Shown piece by piece: positions 33,701 through 43,310 of a stretch of 64,000 nt of DNA. The stretch is taken from the NCBI RefSeq assembly GCF_905404315.1, contig NC_066278.1, positions 6,340,001 through 6,404,000 on the forward strand, in the 5' to 3' direction. Positions within the stretch are counted from its first letter, which is position 1. Each line of letters opens with the position of its first letter. The notes under the pieces are model-generated. The model saw only the letters and a list, made by a program, of their open reading frames with translations. It was not told the origin of the DNA and searched no databases. The stretch is from Leptidea sinapis. Taxonomy: Eukaryota > Arthropoda > Insecta > Lepidoptera > Pieridae. The position numbers and the translations under genes are program-made.

Positions 33701-36700
33701 CCACGGAAATATACGTTAGATGTATTTTGTACATAATGTGTTGTATATATGTTAGATTTGTTGCCATTTTTTTTGTTTCATCAGTGGATTCATAATATTA
33801 ACATTCATTTTGGTTAGTTTTATTTTGTGTGATTGACTTGGGAGTCACTGCATTGTTATTCTTTAAATAAAATGCGGCTATTTTCATGGTAAGACTAAGT
33901 AGAAATGGGTTTTGTAAATAGGCATACTTATTCCCTTCTTTATTTGTTACTTTATCGATAAATAATTCCATACATTGAATTTATTTTTTATGTTGTTAAA
34001 GTAAGATCTAATAAAGTAATCTTAATAATGTTATAGATATGATGTGGTTAAAGTAAGAGCTGGAGTAACAGATCTTAGACAATCGCAAGACGTAAGTTAT
34101 CACTAGTATAGATTAACAACCAAGTATTATATTTTAATACCAGTGTTTTCAATGTTTTTGAAATTCCAGGAAACACCATTTGTTACAGCTAATTCAACTA
34201 TACCAAATCCCAACTACAATGAAACTACACATGACCTCAATGTAGCCATTATTCAATTAGATGAAAAATTGAGTCTTGATAGTAAAACCACGAAAGCCAT
34301 AACTTTAGTGGACAGTGGTACTGATATTTCCGATGGTACTGAAATAAAAATATCTGGATGGGGGGCTACATCTGTGAGTTCAGTATAATTATGATTTAAA
34401 TAAATATATTACACATTTTATGTAGTTACACGTTAGATCGTAAGCTCCTCCTAAAGTTTGACAATGATGAAATTTTTGTGTTTTTTTCTATTAACAAAAA
34501 AGGAAGTTAGACGGACATTAATTTTTTTTCTAATTTCTTCGTTTATAGCAACTCATACAGCTCTTTATTTTTAGCCACTATTTACGTAAGTTTTGTCATT
34601 GTTTATTGTTGTATCAGTGTCTTTTTTAACTGGACAATGCCTTTTGGTCTGGCATATCATTTAATAAACATTTTTGCGATTTGAAATTGATATCGATATT
34701 TGAAAGTTACAATTTTCATTTTAATAGGGCTCTTTTTAACAATATTGAAGAACTCATAACAATATTTAATATAAATAGTATTTTAATAAGAATACAGAAT
34801 AGTATATATCGAAAGGAAGAAGGGCCATTAGTTTTTAAAAAGCGTAGAACCACTGACCTATTGGTCATTGGCTCTGCTATAACTATATTTGTCCTACTTA
34901 GCAGGTAACATACCTACATTTAGCCTACTTGTAATTTAATGCAACTGCTGAACCTGTTTTGTAAAGCTCTAACAGGACTATTAGAAAAAGGAAATGATTC
35001 AAGAGAAATAACCATTTTTATTTAGCTATCAAACATGATCTCGTAATCCTTTTTAAAGCACAGTAATAACACAGAGGTTCAGTATAGAAAAACAAGTAAA
35101 TAGCTATAAGATAATCTTTTTAAAGCACAGAGATTCAGTATAGAAATACAAGTAAATAGCTATAACATAATCTTTTTAAAGCATAGTAATAGCACAGAGA
35201 TTCAGTATAGAAAAACAAGTAAATAGCAAATTACAATTTAACTAAGTACATAGGAATAAAGTTAATAGTTTTAGTTACTCACAATGTTTTCGCTCGTTTT
35301 TTGTTCGTCCAGCAGCTCTGAGACCAAACAGCTCGTTTTTGATACTGACAAATTCAAAAAGCTGGTTGTCAACTTTTATGACTGTAGAGACGTTGAAAGA
35401 AGAAAAAGATTGGCCAGTGGATCGTTTCTACTTCGTGGAGAAAGATCATCCCAGGTTGAAGCGTCCATCATACCTAATATACTGCATATAAAACACTTCT
35501 CTATGCTAGACATGTGAGTACTTAGTTAATGGCCGCTATCCCAAGAAATCGCCAAATAGCGCATAATTAAAAAAAATATGTCTACAGAATATGAGAAGAA
35601 AATTTCTTTTTTCCTTAATAGACATTGTGAAAACAAATTACCAAAGTTTAACTAACTTTAACTAGCAATTGGAGCCATGTTAATCATTCAATCTAGATAA
35701 AAATTGTATGAATAATTATTAACTATCAATACTATTTAACATGATATTATTATTATTATTTGGAGAGGGTGGCGAAATTCCTAGTCCTAATTGAGTCCTA
35801 GTAACACCGCGTTCAGAATTGAACTATTGTGTTCGCAACTCATTTGCCCCGTACTTTTCCCGGGGCGTAAAAAGAATAGGGGAGTCCCAGGCCCATGGGT
35901 GTCGTAAGAGGCGACTAAGGGCTTTTTAGAAGTGGGAGAGTCACGCTGCCGTCTTTTGACGTCAGCACAATCGGGCCAGGCTCGTCCGGGTTAAATACCA
36001 AACTCACACAGAATACCGGCGTGAAGTAGCGGCCTAGTGCCACTATGTTTCGCATAGGTTAGTGTCGAGGACCGGTGGCCATTCCCCCCCCCCATCCACC
36101 CGAATATGACAGCGGAACTTAAAAAGATTTTACCCCAGGAGGGTACCGGCTCTACCAGAGTCGGAGAATCCCTACCCGAGCACTCTAGCTCGGGCTGCCC
36201 TTCGTATTCTGGGGAGGGCACAGAACCGCGCATGACCAAGGACAAACGAGGCAATAACACCACGGCACCCCGCTCCACACTCAACGTGGACTTTTGCAAT
36301 ATCAGGGGAATTCACTCCAATTTAAACGCCGTCCACCACCTTGAGACGGCGCAGCCGGCCTTGTGTTTCCTTACGGAGACGCAGATATCCCGACCTAGCG
36401 ATACGTCATATTTAACGTACCCCGGGTACAAAATTGAGCACAATTTTTTGCCTCATGCCGGGGTATGTGTGTATGTTAGGGAGGATATCTGCTGTCGCCG
36501 TCTCGGCAATTTTGAGGGTAGGGACCTGTCCACTCTCTGGCTCCGCGTAGATTGAGAGGACCGCGTCCGCATCTATGCGTGTGTCTACAGGTCCCATAGT
36601 GGTAACGCAGAAACCGATCATCTCATGGGCTGCGTTCAAGCGGCAATTGACGACGTGCTTGCACAGATCCCCTCCGCTGAAATCGTAGTCTTGGGTGATT

Positions 36701-39700
36701 TCAACGGGCACAATGCCGAATGGCTTGGATTACGTACCACAGACTACGCAGGGCGATCTGTGCATAATTTTGCATTGGCGTATGGTCTGTCCCAATTGGT
36801 CGAGTCGCCAACGCGGCTCCCGGATGTGGATAGCCACATGCCGTCCTTATTGGATCTTCTGCTAACTACACATCCCGATGGTTACCAGGTCTTTGTCGAC
36901 GCCCCTCTCGGAACGTCCGACCATTGCCTGGTCAGGAGTGTAGTGCCTATCCGACGCCAACGTCGCAGACCACCAGCGACCCGCCGCGTTTGGCACTACA
37001 AGTCAGCAGATTGGGATAGGATGCGTTCCTTTTTTGCATCCTACCCTTGGGGCAGGGTTTGTTTCTCTTCGGATGATCCTAGTGCCTGCGCCGTTGCAGT
37101 AGCCGATGTGTTATTACAGGCTATGGATATTTTTATACCAAACTCTGTAGTACCCATCGGTGGCAGATCACAGCCCTGGTTCGATGCGTCAGTTAAACCA
37201 GCATCTGACTGCAAAAAACAGGCGTATCGAGCTTGGGTTGCGGCGCAAAGGATCCGAACTGCACAGTTCTTAAGAGGAAATACAACCATGCCTCCAGATT
37301 TTTTAAGCGGCAAATCAGTCAGTTACCCGACCGGAACACGCAAGTTCTAGTCGTTGTCGAAAGCTGCTCTTGGTAACTTCAGCCAGCCGACCATGACGCC
37401 GTTGCACATGAGGAATGACACCCTGGCCCATACGGCAAAAGAGAAAGCCGATCTCTTGTGCACTCTTTTCGCCTCCAACTCGACTCTTGACGACAACGGA
37501 AAAACACCGCCGACCATCCCGCGGCTCTCTATGCCTGAAGTACAGTTCAGACAGAAAACTGTTAGGCGAGCTCTGTTTTCGTTGGACGTCAGGAAGTCGA
37601 GCGGGCCGGATGGCATTTCTCCAATCGTGCTTAGAACGTGTGCCCCTGAGTTGACGCCGGTGCTAACGCGTTAATTCCGGCACTCTTATTCTAAAGGCGT
37701 AGTCCCTGATTCGTGGAAGTCAGCCCTTGTCCATCCGATCCAAAAAAAAGGAGACAGTTCGGATCCGGCAAACTACAGGCCTATTGCTATTACCTCCCTG
37801 CTCTCCAAAATCATGGAGAGCATAATTAGCCGTCAGCTCTTAGTATATCTAGAGGGTCACCAGTTGATCAACGATCGACAATACGGGTTTCGCCATGGTC
37901 GGTCGGCAGTTGATCTTCTGGTATACCTAACACATAGATGCGCAGCGGCTATTGAAAGCAAGGGGGAAGGCCTGGCAGTTAACCTGGATATAGCGAAGGC
38001 CTTTAATCGTGTATGGCACAAGGCGCTCCTCTCCAAACTTCAATCATTTGGGCTTCCCGAGAGCTTGTGCAAGTGGACCTCCAGCTTCCTCACTGGGCGC
38101 AGCATACAGGTCGTTGTCGACGGATATTGCTCGAACCCGAAGCCCGTGAATGCTGGACTGCCCCAAGGCTGTGTGCTGTCTCCCACGCTGTTTCTTCTGC
38201 ATATCAATGATATGTTGGACACCTCCAAAATTCATTGCTATGCAGACGACAGCACTGGTGATGCCGCATACACTGGCCATAAAGGTCTCTCTCGGGAAAT
38301 CATCGATCAGTGCCGGGAGAAACTTGTGTCTTTTATCGAGTCCTCTCTTGAGAAGGTCGCGGAATGGGGAAAATTGAACCTTGTCCAATTTAACCCCCAG
38401 AAGACTCAAGTTTGAGCGTTTACCACTAAAAAAACCCCATTTGTCGTATCGCCGCTCTTAGACAACACTTCCCTCAAAGCCTCGCCTAGTAACGGAATAC
38501 TGGGTCTCGAAATCTCGAGCGATTGCCAATTTCGTGCCACAAGTTAGGATATCATCCTCACCATCTGGATGTGTGGCGGTCCTCCACAGTGCGGTTTTCA
38601 AGGAGCTTTCTTCCACGTACTACAAAGCTGTGGAATGAGCTTCCTTGTGCGGTGTTTCCGGGACGATACGACATGGGTACCTTCAAAAAAAGCGCGTACA
38701 CCTTCCTTAAAGGCCGGCAACGCTCCTGTGATTCCTCTGGTGTTGCAAGAGATTGTGGGCGGCGGTGATCACTTAACAACAGGTGACCCGTACGCTCGTT
38801 TGTCCTCCTATTCCATAAAAAAAAAACTATAGCTCGTCGTCAAGCCCTGCCGCGTTTGTGAACCGCAGTATCTTCTTGACGCAAGTATTACAAACAGCAT
38901 CTTGGAGCAGGGTATAATATCCAAGGATGCTGTTACATGACATAGCTTTGTTACTTTTGCAAAGAAAATTGTACTAAGTTTGTAATATTTTTTTTTTATG
39001 AAAATGAGCAGAGTTATGGTAATTGATACGCCCTGACCCTTACATTGCAGTGCCACTTGCTTCACTAATGAAAATGAAATTGCTTCAAAAATGCTTCTCT
39101 TTTCAATAGTGTTTAACTGGGCCTGGACGAACTACCCAAGGTCTTGACTGTTTTCGAAGACTGTCGACAAAGGACTGACTGGCGAACTAGGTACTAGCAA
39201 GGACACAACGTTGTTTTTTAAAAAGTAAACAAAAAAAAAATACTTCGTTGTATTCCAAGCGAATACCGCGGACAATATTTTGGGAGAAGAAGAGCCAGGG
39301 TATAGGGCTCAGCTCTGACAACCTCCTTCTGCCCTCACACAGGGGGTGCGAAGATAACTTGTCGTCGATGCAGCCTGTTCTTGTAGCAAACTACCAACCA
39401 ACACATCATTGCACTACGAGAAACAGCCATAAAATAGGTGGAGACTTATCATAATGTCAGTAGATATCCTACTATATAATAATATTCATTTCTCTAATAT
39501 TTTAGGGTGACTACGGAAGTCCAGCTATTATTTATAGTTCAAAGATACAAGTTGGTATCGCTTCCCATACAATGAGTTGCGGCCGCCAAGGTGAACCCGG
39601 TGTATATGTTGATTTATCAAAGGAGGCTGTAAGGAAATGGATCACAGATGTAACTGGTATTTTTAAATATGAAGAACTCCTAGATTCTCGTTTCATATTG

Positions 39701-39724
39701 CTGGTTTTATTTATAATTACTTGA
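30712..39724 (+). CDS. Gene A: serine protease homolog, triad lost
   Basis: S1-family gene. Supported exons: 30712-30766, 31713-31887, 34037-34091, 34170-34373 and 39506-39724, with GT-AG junctions and phases identical to gene B. It has a signal peptide (MYRGLNIVFLLAILHTLR) and an activation-like site GKIAGGYV. The catalytic positions read TTAQC (His to Gln), HDLNVAIIQL (Asp to Asn) and GDYGSP (Ser to Tyr), so proteolysis is not expected. The C-terminus is extended by about 18 residues ending in LLVLFIIT, which could be a GPI signal or membrane tail. The exon homologous to gene B exon 5 was not found in frame. A 3-kb LINE lies in that interval. Clip-less pseudoproteases of this kind often act as regulators. 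A decaying pseudogene is the main alternative, although five exons stay open. Confidence 0.6.
31043..31076. repeat. (AT)n microsatellite
   Basis: Uninterrupted AT repeats in gene A intron 1. Confidence 0.85.
31197..31381 (+). pseudogene. Possible tyrosine-recombinase (Crypton-like) N-terminal scrap
   Basis: A frame from about 31224 reads MSSEQEDLALSPNTL and QQILPPKSREKYLKVYDNFV, resembling the N-terminal LP.KS...Y...Y..F motif of insect tyrosine-recombinase-like repeat proteins. The homologous reading is lost after about 50 codons. Family assignment is tentative. Confidence 0.3.
31713..31887 (+). CDS. Gene A exon 2 (His position is Gln)
   Basis: 175 nt. Acceptor TTTACAG. Encodes DGKIAGGYVTNIR, FQCGGSILNEEF and ILTTAQCVVG, then donor GTGG|GTATGT. 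Confidence 0.8.
31888..32544. other. Gene A intron 2, first part
   Basis: AT-rich, with no supported feature. Confidence 0.45.
32545..32800 (+). mobile_element. LINE pol C-terminal relic in gene A intron 2
   Basis: TGTTCCGATGAGCTGTTCAA matches the CSEELFNL codons of the copy at about 7050. AAAGACGTGGATGTGCTTCC and GTACGACACGAGTTATTTC follow, matching the ...LWNELP..VF..YDMGTF region. It is decayed. Confidence 0.6.
33149..33189. repeat. 41-nt hairpin
   Basis: GTCAGGAATAACGA (33149-33162) pairs perfectly with 33176-33189. The loop itself pairs GCTG/CAGC around TCG. Confidence 0.85.
33195..33423 (-). mobile_element. LINE 5' relic in gene A intron 2
   Basis: On the minus strand a frame reads APREILNVKFCHIRGLH, matching APRSTLNVDFCNIRGIH at the start of the endonuclease domain in the 35.9-kb copy. 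The flank has a 9-10-bp inverted repeat (GTCGATATC/GATATCGAC, 33400-33422). Confidence 0.6.
34037..34091 (+). CDS. Gene A exon 3
   Basis: 55 nt, from acceptor GTTATAG to donor AGAC|GTAAGT. Encodes YDVVKVRAGVTDLRQSQD. Together with exon 2 it restores phase 0. Confidence 0.8.
34170..34373 (+). CDS. Gene A exon 4 (Asp position is Asn)
   Basis: 204 nt, exactly the length of gene B exon 4. Acceptor ATTCCAG, donor ACATCT|GTGAGT. Contains THDLNVAIIQL and ends ISGWGATS. Confidence 0.85.
35047..35228 (+). repeat. Three-unit tandem repeat
   Basis: Units of about 55-75 bp containing TTTTTAAAGCA, AGAGATTCAGTATAGAAA and ACAAGTAAATAGCTATAA. The middle unit lacks the GTAATAACAC segment. Confidence 0.8.
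35317..35456 (+). pseudogene. Candidate degenerate exon 5 of gene A
   Basis: A frame containing FKKLVVNFYDCRDVERR and SGSFLLRGERSSQ, followed by GTTGAAG, aligns loosely with gene B exon 5 (LKDVQIQIVSDADCRKMY, NMFCAG, DACQ|GT). However, the acceptor CAG at 35318 puts it out of phase, and Cys182 and Cys191 are absent. It may be a decayed exon or chance. Confidence 0.2.
35860..38829 (+). mobile_element. Near full-length Jockey/CR1-group LINE in gene A
   Basis: Starts at CGGGGCGTAAAAAGAATAGG and ends ...CCTATTCCATAAAAAAAAAA. A 5' leader of about 240 bp is followed by a single pol frame. No gag-like first ORF is seen, so either the family is single-ORF or this copy has lost it. An internal deletion of about 360 bp near 38537 removes part of the C-terminal region that is present at 6745-7108. 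It lies between exon 4 and the last exon of gene A, in the same orientation. Confidence 0.85.
36106..38537 (+). pseudogene. LINE polyprotein (endonuclease + RT), four in-frame stops
   Basis: One continuous frame from ATG 36106. The APE endonuclease N-terminus reads LNVDFCNIRGIHSNLNAVHH, LCFLTETQ, then EIVVLGDFNGHNAEWLG and GTSDHCLV. The RT follows with NYRPIAITSLLSKIMESII, DRQYGFRHGRS, GLPQGCVLSPTLFLLHINDM and CYADDST (the YADD catalytic box). Stops are TGA 36553, TAG 37348, TAA 37672 and TGA 38413. A deletion near 38537 shifts the frame, and the C-terminal piece resumes at 38539-38768 (HPHHLDVWRSSTVRF). It is not functional. Confidence 0.85.
38830..38980 (+). pseudogene. Possible tyrosine-recombinase C-terminal scrap
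   Basis: A frame reads SSSSPAAFVNRSIFLTQVLQ then TASWSRV, weakly like the (A)A..RG..L..VL..ASWS..TF..FY end of Crypton/DIRS-type recombinases. It is short and frameshifted. Confidence 0.25.
38989..39062 (-). repeat. SINE-like repeat, 3' end scrap
   Basis: TTTTTTTTATGAAAATGAGC, then TGATACGCCCTGACC and TGCAGTGCCAC. Truncated. Confidence 0.65.
39063..39505. other. End of gene A last intron
   Basis: No supported feature. A 68-codon open frame at 39248-39454 has no recognised motif. Confidence 0.4.
39506..39724 (+). CDS. Gene A last exon (Ser position is Tyr)
   Basis: 219 nt. Acceptor ATTTTAG, then GDYGSPAIIY, SHTMSCGRQGEPGVYVDL and a hydrophobic tail before TGA. A poly(A) signal AATAAA lies at 39745. 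Confidence 0.85.
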   Translation, partial: GDYGSPAIIYSSKIQVGIASHTMSCGRQGEPGVYVDLSKEAVRKWITDVTGIFKYEELLDSRFILLVLFIIT

Positions 39725-40446
39725 ATGTTTGGTTTTGGATTTTAAATAAATATAATATGCCATTGGAAACTAGTTTTGGTCTGAGAAACATATTTCATTT
39801 GTATTATAAATAATACACCTACGATTACTTTATACTGTAACATCATACAATTGATGCGCTATTACGTGTAAAGGCACGTTGCAAGCATTTTTTGCTCATT
39901 ATTCAAAAGTTGATTAAAAGTAAATACTATAAACTAATAGGGGAGAGGAGGCCATGACGGGGACGCGGGGCCATCCACACTTACAAAAAACTATACGCTT
40001 TAGATGCGTTTTGTTTTCGCTAATAGGTAGCCATTTTGTATCTCTCTTTAGTTTGACAGTGACCGGCGACTAGACTGCGCGCATTTGATTTTTAAAACAA
40101 ACAACGATTTTCAACGTAATTTTATGTTATTTTGAGTCACTTCGTATACGCAAATAAAAAGGTAAGTGTTTATGTCGCTACTATCATGTATTTATTTTGT
40201 TTTTGTAGATAAATGACTTATTGATATGTTTTGAACAAAAATACTCTAACCGTCACTCATTTTATTTGGTTTGTTATTTTAAATAATGTGAAAATTGGGG
40301 CATAACGGGGACATGGCTACGGGGTACGATGGGGTACCCTGTTATGCCCGCAACCGTTGTCCCCATTATGCCCCTGTTTTGTAAATTAACTGAAGAATCG
40401 TTCTTGTTCATTTTATAATAGAAAATATTTTATTTTAGGTATAAAA

Positions 40447-41664
40447 ATGGTACGGACGTATAAGAAGAAAAGTTTGAGACTTAGTTGGTCCATTGTAAAC
40501 ATGAAACAGGCAATTGATGCAGTCTTAAGCAAAACTGCTGGCTATAGAAAAGCGGCTCACCTGTATAGCGTACCCCAGACCACATTAGAGCGTCACGTTG
40601 CTAAAATAAGGAAAGGCGAGCTGCCTCTTGACTCTACTCCAGGTAACTTCAAGCCCGTGTTTTCCAAACAAGAAGAAGAGGAGCTGGTTAGGTACATTAT
40701 AGAAATGGAGAAACGTTTGTTTGGTTTAACCACTATCGTCCTACGGAAGCTAGCTTATCAGCTAGCGGAAAAAAATGGCAAAGCTAACAATTTTAATCGT
40801 GATAAAAAGATAGCTGGCGTAGATTGGTTAAAGGGATTTTTGAAGCGCCACCCAGATCTATCTATCCGAAAACCGGAAGCTACATCGGCAGCTCGAGCAA
40901 TGGGCTTTAATAAAGTGGCTGTGAGTAAATTTTATTCTCTGCTCGGGGAAGTATATGACAAATATAATTTGACCCCAGACAGAATTTTTAATTGCGATGA
41001 GACTGGTACATCATGCGTCTCAAAAACGAAGAGCAAAATTATTGCAGAAAAGGGTAGAAAACAGGTAGGATCGCTTTCTTCAGCAGAACGAGGGCAAACG
41101 GTTACGGTTGAGGTATGTTTTAATGCAGCAGGAACTTACATGCCTCCTACGCTAATATTTCCTCGACAGAGAATGAAGCAAGAGTTGCTGGATCGAGCTC
41201 CTCCAGGGACGACAGCAGAATGCAATGCTAAAGGATGGATGACAAGTGAAATATTTATGAGCTGGTTCCAACGGTTTGTCAATTTTTCTGGTGCGTCAAT
41301 AACTAACCCGGTCTTGCTTCTTTTAGATGGTCATGTAACATATACGCAAAACATATCAGTTATTGAATATGCACGCAAAAATGGCGTTGTAATGCTTTGC
41401 TTTCCCCCGCATTGCACCCATAGGCTTCAACCCTTAGATGTTGGCTTTATGAAACCTTTGAGTGTATACTATGACCATGCCTGCTCTGATTGGTTAAGGT
41501 CACACCCGGGGCGAATAATATCAACATTTCAAATAAGCGAAATATTTGCAAATGCATACATTCAAGCTGCAACAATGTCTACAGCAATCAAAGCCTTCCA
41601 AAAATGTGGCATATGGCCTTTCAATCAGAATAACTTTACAGATTCAGATTTTTTAGCTGCATAA
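40447..41664 (+). CDS. pogo/Tigger-like transposase (main frame)
   Basis: 405 aa. Residues about 15-60 form a psq/CENP-B-type helix-turn-helix (AVLSKTAGYRKAAHLYSVPQ, TTLERHV). A CENP-B-like second DNA-binding domain follows (about 70-145: EEEELVRYIIEMEKR ... GVDWLKGFLKRHPDLSIRKP). The DDE domain has Asp in IFNCDETG, Asp in LLLDGHVTY and Asp in HRLQPLDVGFMKP, as in pogo DDD transposases. It ends WPFNQNNFTDSDFLAA then TAA, but homologous coding continues in another frame (TTDVPLANNESETGPL), so the stop results from a single-base shift at about 41662. Start chosen at the first ATG after the predicted acceptor. Confidence 0.88.
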   Translation: MVRTYKKKSLRLSWSIVNMKQAIDAVLSKTAGYRKAAHLYSVPQTTLERHVAKIRKGELPLDSTPGNFKPVFSKQEEEELVRYIIEMEKRLFGLTTIVLRKLAYQLAEKNGKANNFNRDKKIAGVDWLKGFLKRHPDLSIRKPEATSAARAMGFNKVAVSKFYSLLGEVYDKYNLTPDRIFNCDETGTSCVSKTKSKIIAEKGRKQVGSLSSAERGQTVTVEVCFNAAGTYMPPTLIFPRQRMKQELLDRAPPGTTAECNAKGWMTSEIFMSWFQRFVNFSGASITNPVLLLLDGHVTYTQNISVIEYARKNGVVMLCFPPHCTHRLQPLDVGFMKPLSVYYDHACSDWLRSHPGRIISTFQISEIFANAYIQAATMSTAIKAFQKCGIWPFNQNNFTDSDFLAA

Positions 41665-42243
41665 CCACAGACGTACCCCTAGCAAACAATGAGTCTGAAA
41701 CAGGTCCTTTAAATATCGGAATCCAGCAACAACCACCGCCACCTATTCTTGAAGAATATCCTCTTGAAGCAACATAGCTTAATCCAATCTCCGATTCGAA
41801 AAGTATGTCGTGATTTGACAACTTCGTTTGCAAATGCTTCGCCTCGAGAAATTCTCGCGATCCCGACAGACGAACAAAGAAACCAAACGAGAAAAAACTA
41901 TCGCCGAGGGAAAACTGTGGTTCTCACTTCAACCCCCTACAAAATTGAGTTAGAAGAACGAGAACAACTTAAGAGAACGAAGAAGTGTTCTAATCCAAAT
42001 GACCCCAAGTTAAAGAAGAACTCTAAGAAACAGAAGACCCAAAAAGCTGCCTCTGGTGTAAAGAATACCGACGAGGATACCATGTGCCTGTACTGCCTTG
42101 ACGTGAACCACACTTATTTAAAGTCTTCGGAAGGTTGGGTGGCTTGCCAACTATGTGGACGATGGGCTCATACAGCTTGTACTGGTGTAGACGACGACAA
42201 TGCAGAAGAAATCCACATCTGCTTGTACTGTGACGCAAAATAA
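41665..42243 (+). pseudogene. Transposase C-terminus with PHD-like Cys/His cluster
   Basis: The frame shifts at about 41662 and returns to the original frame at about 41775, after which 42243-terminating coding reads RKVCRDLTTSFANASPREIL, a basic stretch (KLKKNSKKQKTQK), then CLYCLDVN, WVACQLCGRWAHTAC and EIHICLYCDAK. The CxxC-CxxC-H-C-CxxC spacing resembles a PHD finger. The two compensating indels are the only breaks I see in the whole transposase. TAA overlaps an AATAAA signal. Confidence 0.75.
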
Positions 42244-42539
42244 ATACGTACCCCATACTGCCCCTACCCTGGGGCACGATGGGGTTTTCATTATAGTTTC
42301 AAATAATTAAAATTATAACGTCATATGATTACTTACATCACCAAATTCTATGCCAAATGATAGTTTAATTAGTAACTAAAGTGTTGTGATTAGTTTTAAT
42401 TTATAAATACATTGCGTTAATTATTTTAATTTGTATTTTTCTTAACGTCCCCATTATGCCCCCCTCTCCCCTACATTAATTTTTATTTCTGCAAGCTACA
42501 AGTTACTAATTGACGAACCAATAAGTGTCAGATATTGAC

Positions 42540-43000
42540 AATTATTATTTATATAAATAAGTTTAAATATCAATGTGACAATTTAAGAAATCACCCACAT
42601 TATAATATACAGATGTCAATAGAATTTTTTTAATAGTCAATAGAGTTAATCTGAATTTATATTCGGGTAATTTTTGTACACAGTCCGGTATAATATTAAA
42701 TAATTTAACACATATTCCGTATGCGTTACGTTGAAGCAATGAAGTACGTTGTGGTCTATCCAAAACCAGTGTATGACCATTTCTGATGCAGCGTATGATT
42801 CTGTTCAACAGGTTTAAATAAAGTTTTATGTAAATCAACGAACAAACGTGCTTCCAATATATACATGTTAATAGTGATTTACAGGATTCGTACGGGGGGA
42901 TATTTATTACATACTCACAATTGTTAATGTGATCGTTGCGTGGCTTGTCAGCTATCAGCGGAAGCGTCCCGCACAAAATATTGCATTAGTTATGTGAGGA
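42540..43000 (-). mobile_element. LINE pol C-terminal fragment
   Basis: The minus frame 42976-42563 encodes YLNLLNRIIRCIRNGHTLVL, SLLQRNAYGICVKLFNIIPD and YYNVGDFLNCHID. This has the layout of LINE pol C-termini (R..T...L.R......G..LFN.IP......YYSV.DFL). It is the only open part. The RT core is absent. Confidence 0.6.
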
Positions 43001-43310
43001 GACGTCACTGCTCTTGTAATTAGTTTATTTTGTAGCAATGAAGGTTCATACAATTTTTTATAACGAAGTTGTATATAATATGTCCTTCATCGTTGATGGC
43101 TACAACGGGCATGTTCTATGATTTATTATTATAGACAACAAAAATATTTTCTTGAAATTTGTAAGATTTACTAAAATTAATTAGATTTAAAATATGGTTG
43201 GGGGAGGCGATGGCTGGCTCATGCGTCATGCTCGTGAACGGACGCTGTTTGTGGTGGCAGGATGATCCTGTTGCCGGAGGCTCGGCTTCAGATTCATAAA
43301 AGTTATTAAA

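Larger units (their letters stand above)
39940..42471 (+). mobile_element. Near-intact pogo/Tigger-like DNA transposon
   Basis: Inverted ends GGGGAGAGGAGGCCATGACG and its mirror (GGGGAGAGGGGGGCATAATG on the opposite strand), flanked by TA at 39938 and 42472. Both subterminal zones repeat the motif GGGGCATAATGGGGAC and variants (for example 40299-40375, 42245-42290 and 42447-42465), possible transposase-binding sites. An apparent 5'-UTR intron (donor 40162, acceptor 40438) precedes the transposase ATG. At 2.53 kb it is typical of pogo elements. It lies between the convergent 3' ends of genes A and C. Confidence 0.9.

Noticed and set aside
34681..34908. 75-codon frame in gene A, tested as missing exon 5
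   Set aside because: No Cys or MFCAG-like motif and no match to gene B exon 5.
35030..35230. Tandem repeat considered as a CRISPR-like array
   Set aside because: Units are contiguous and of unequal length with no unique spacers, in a eukaryotic intron.
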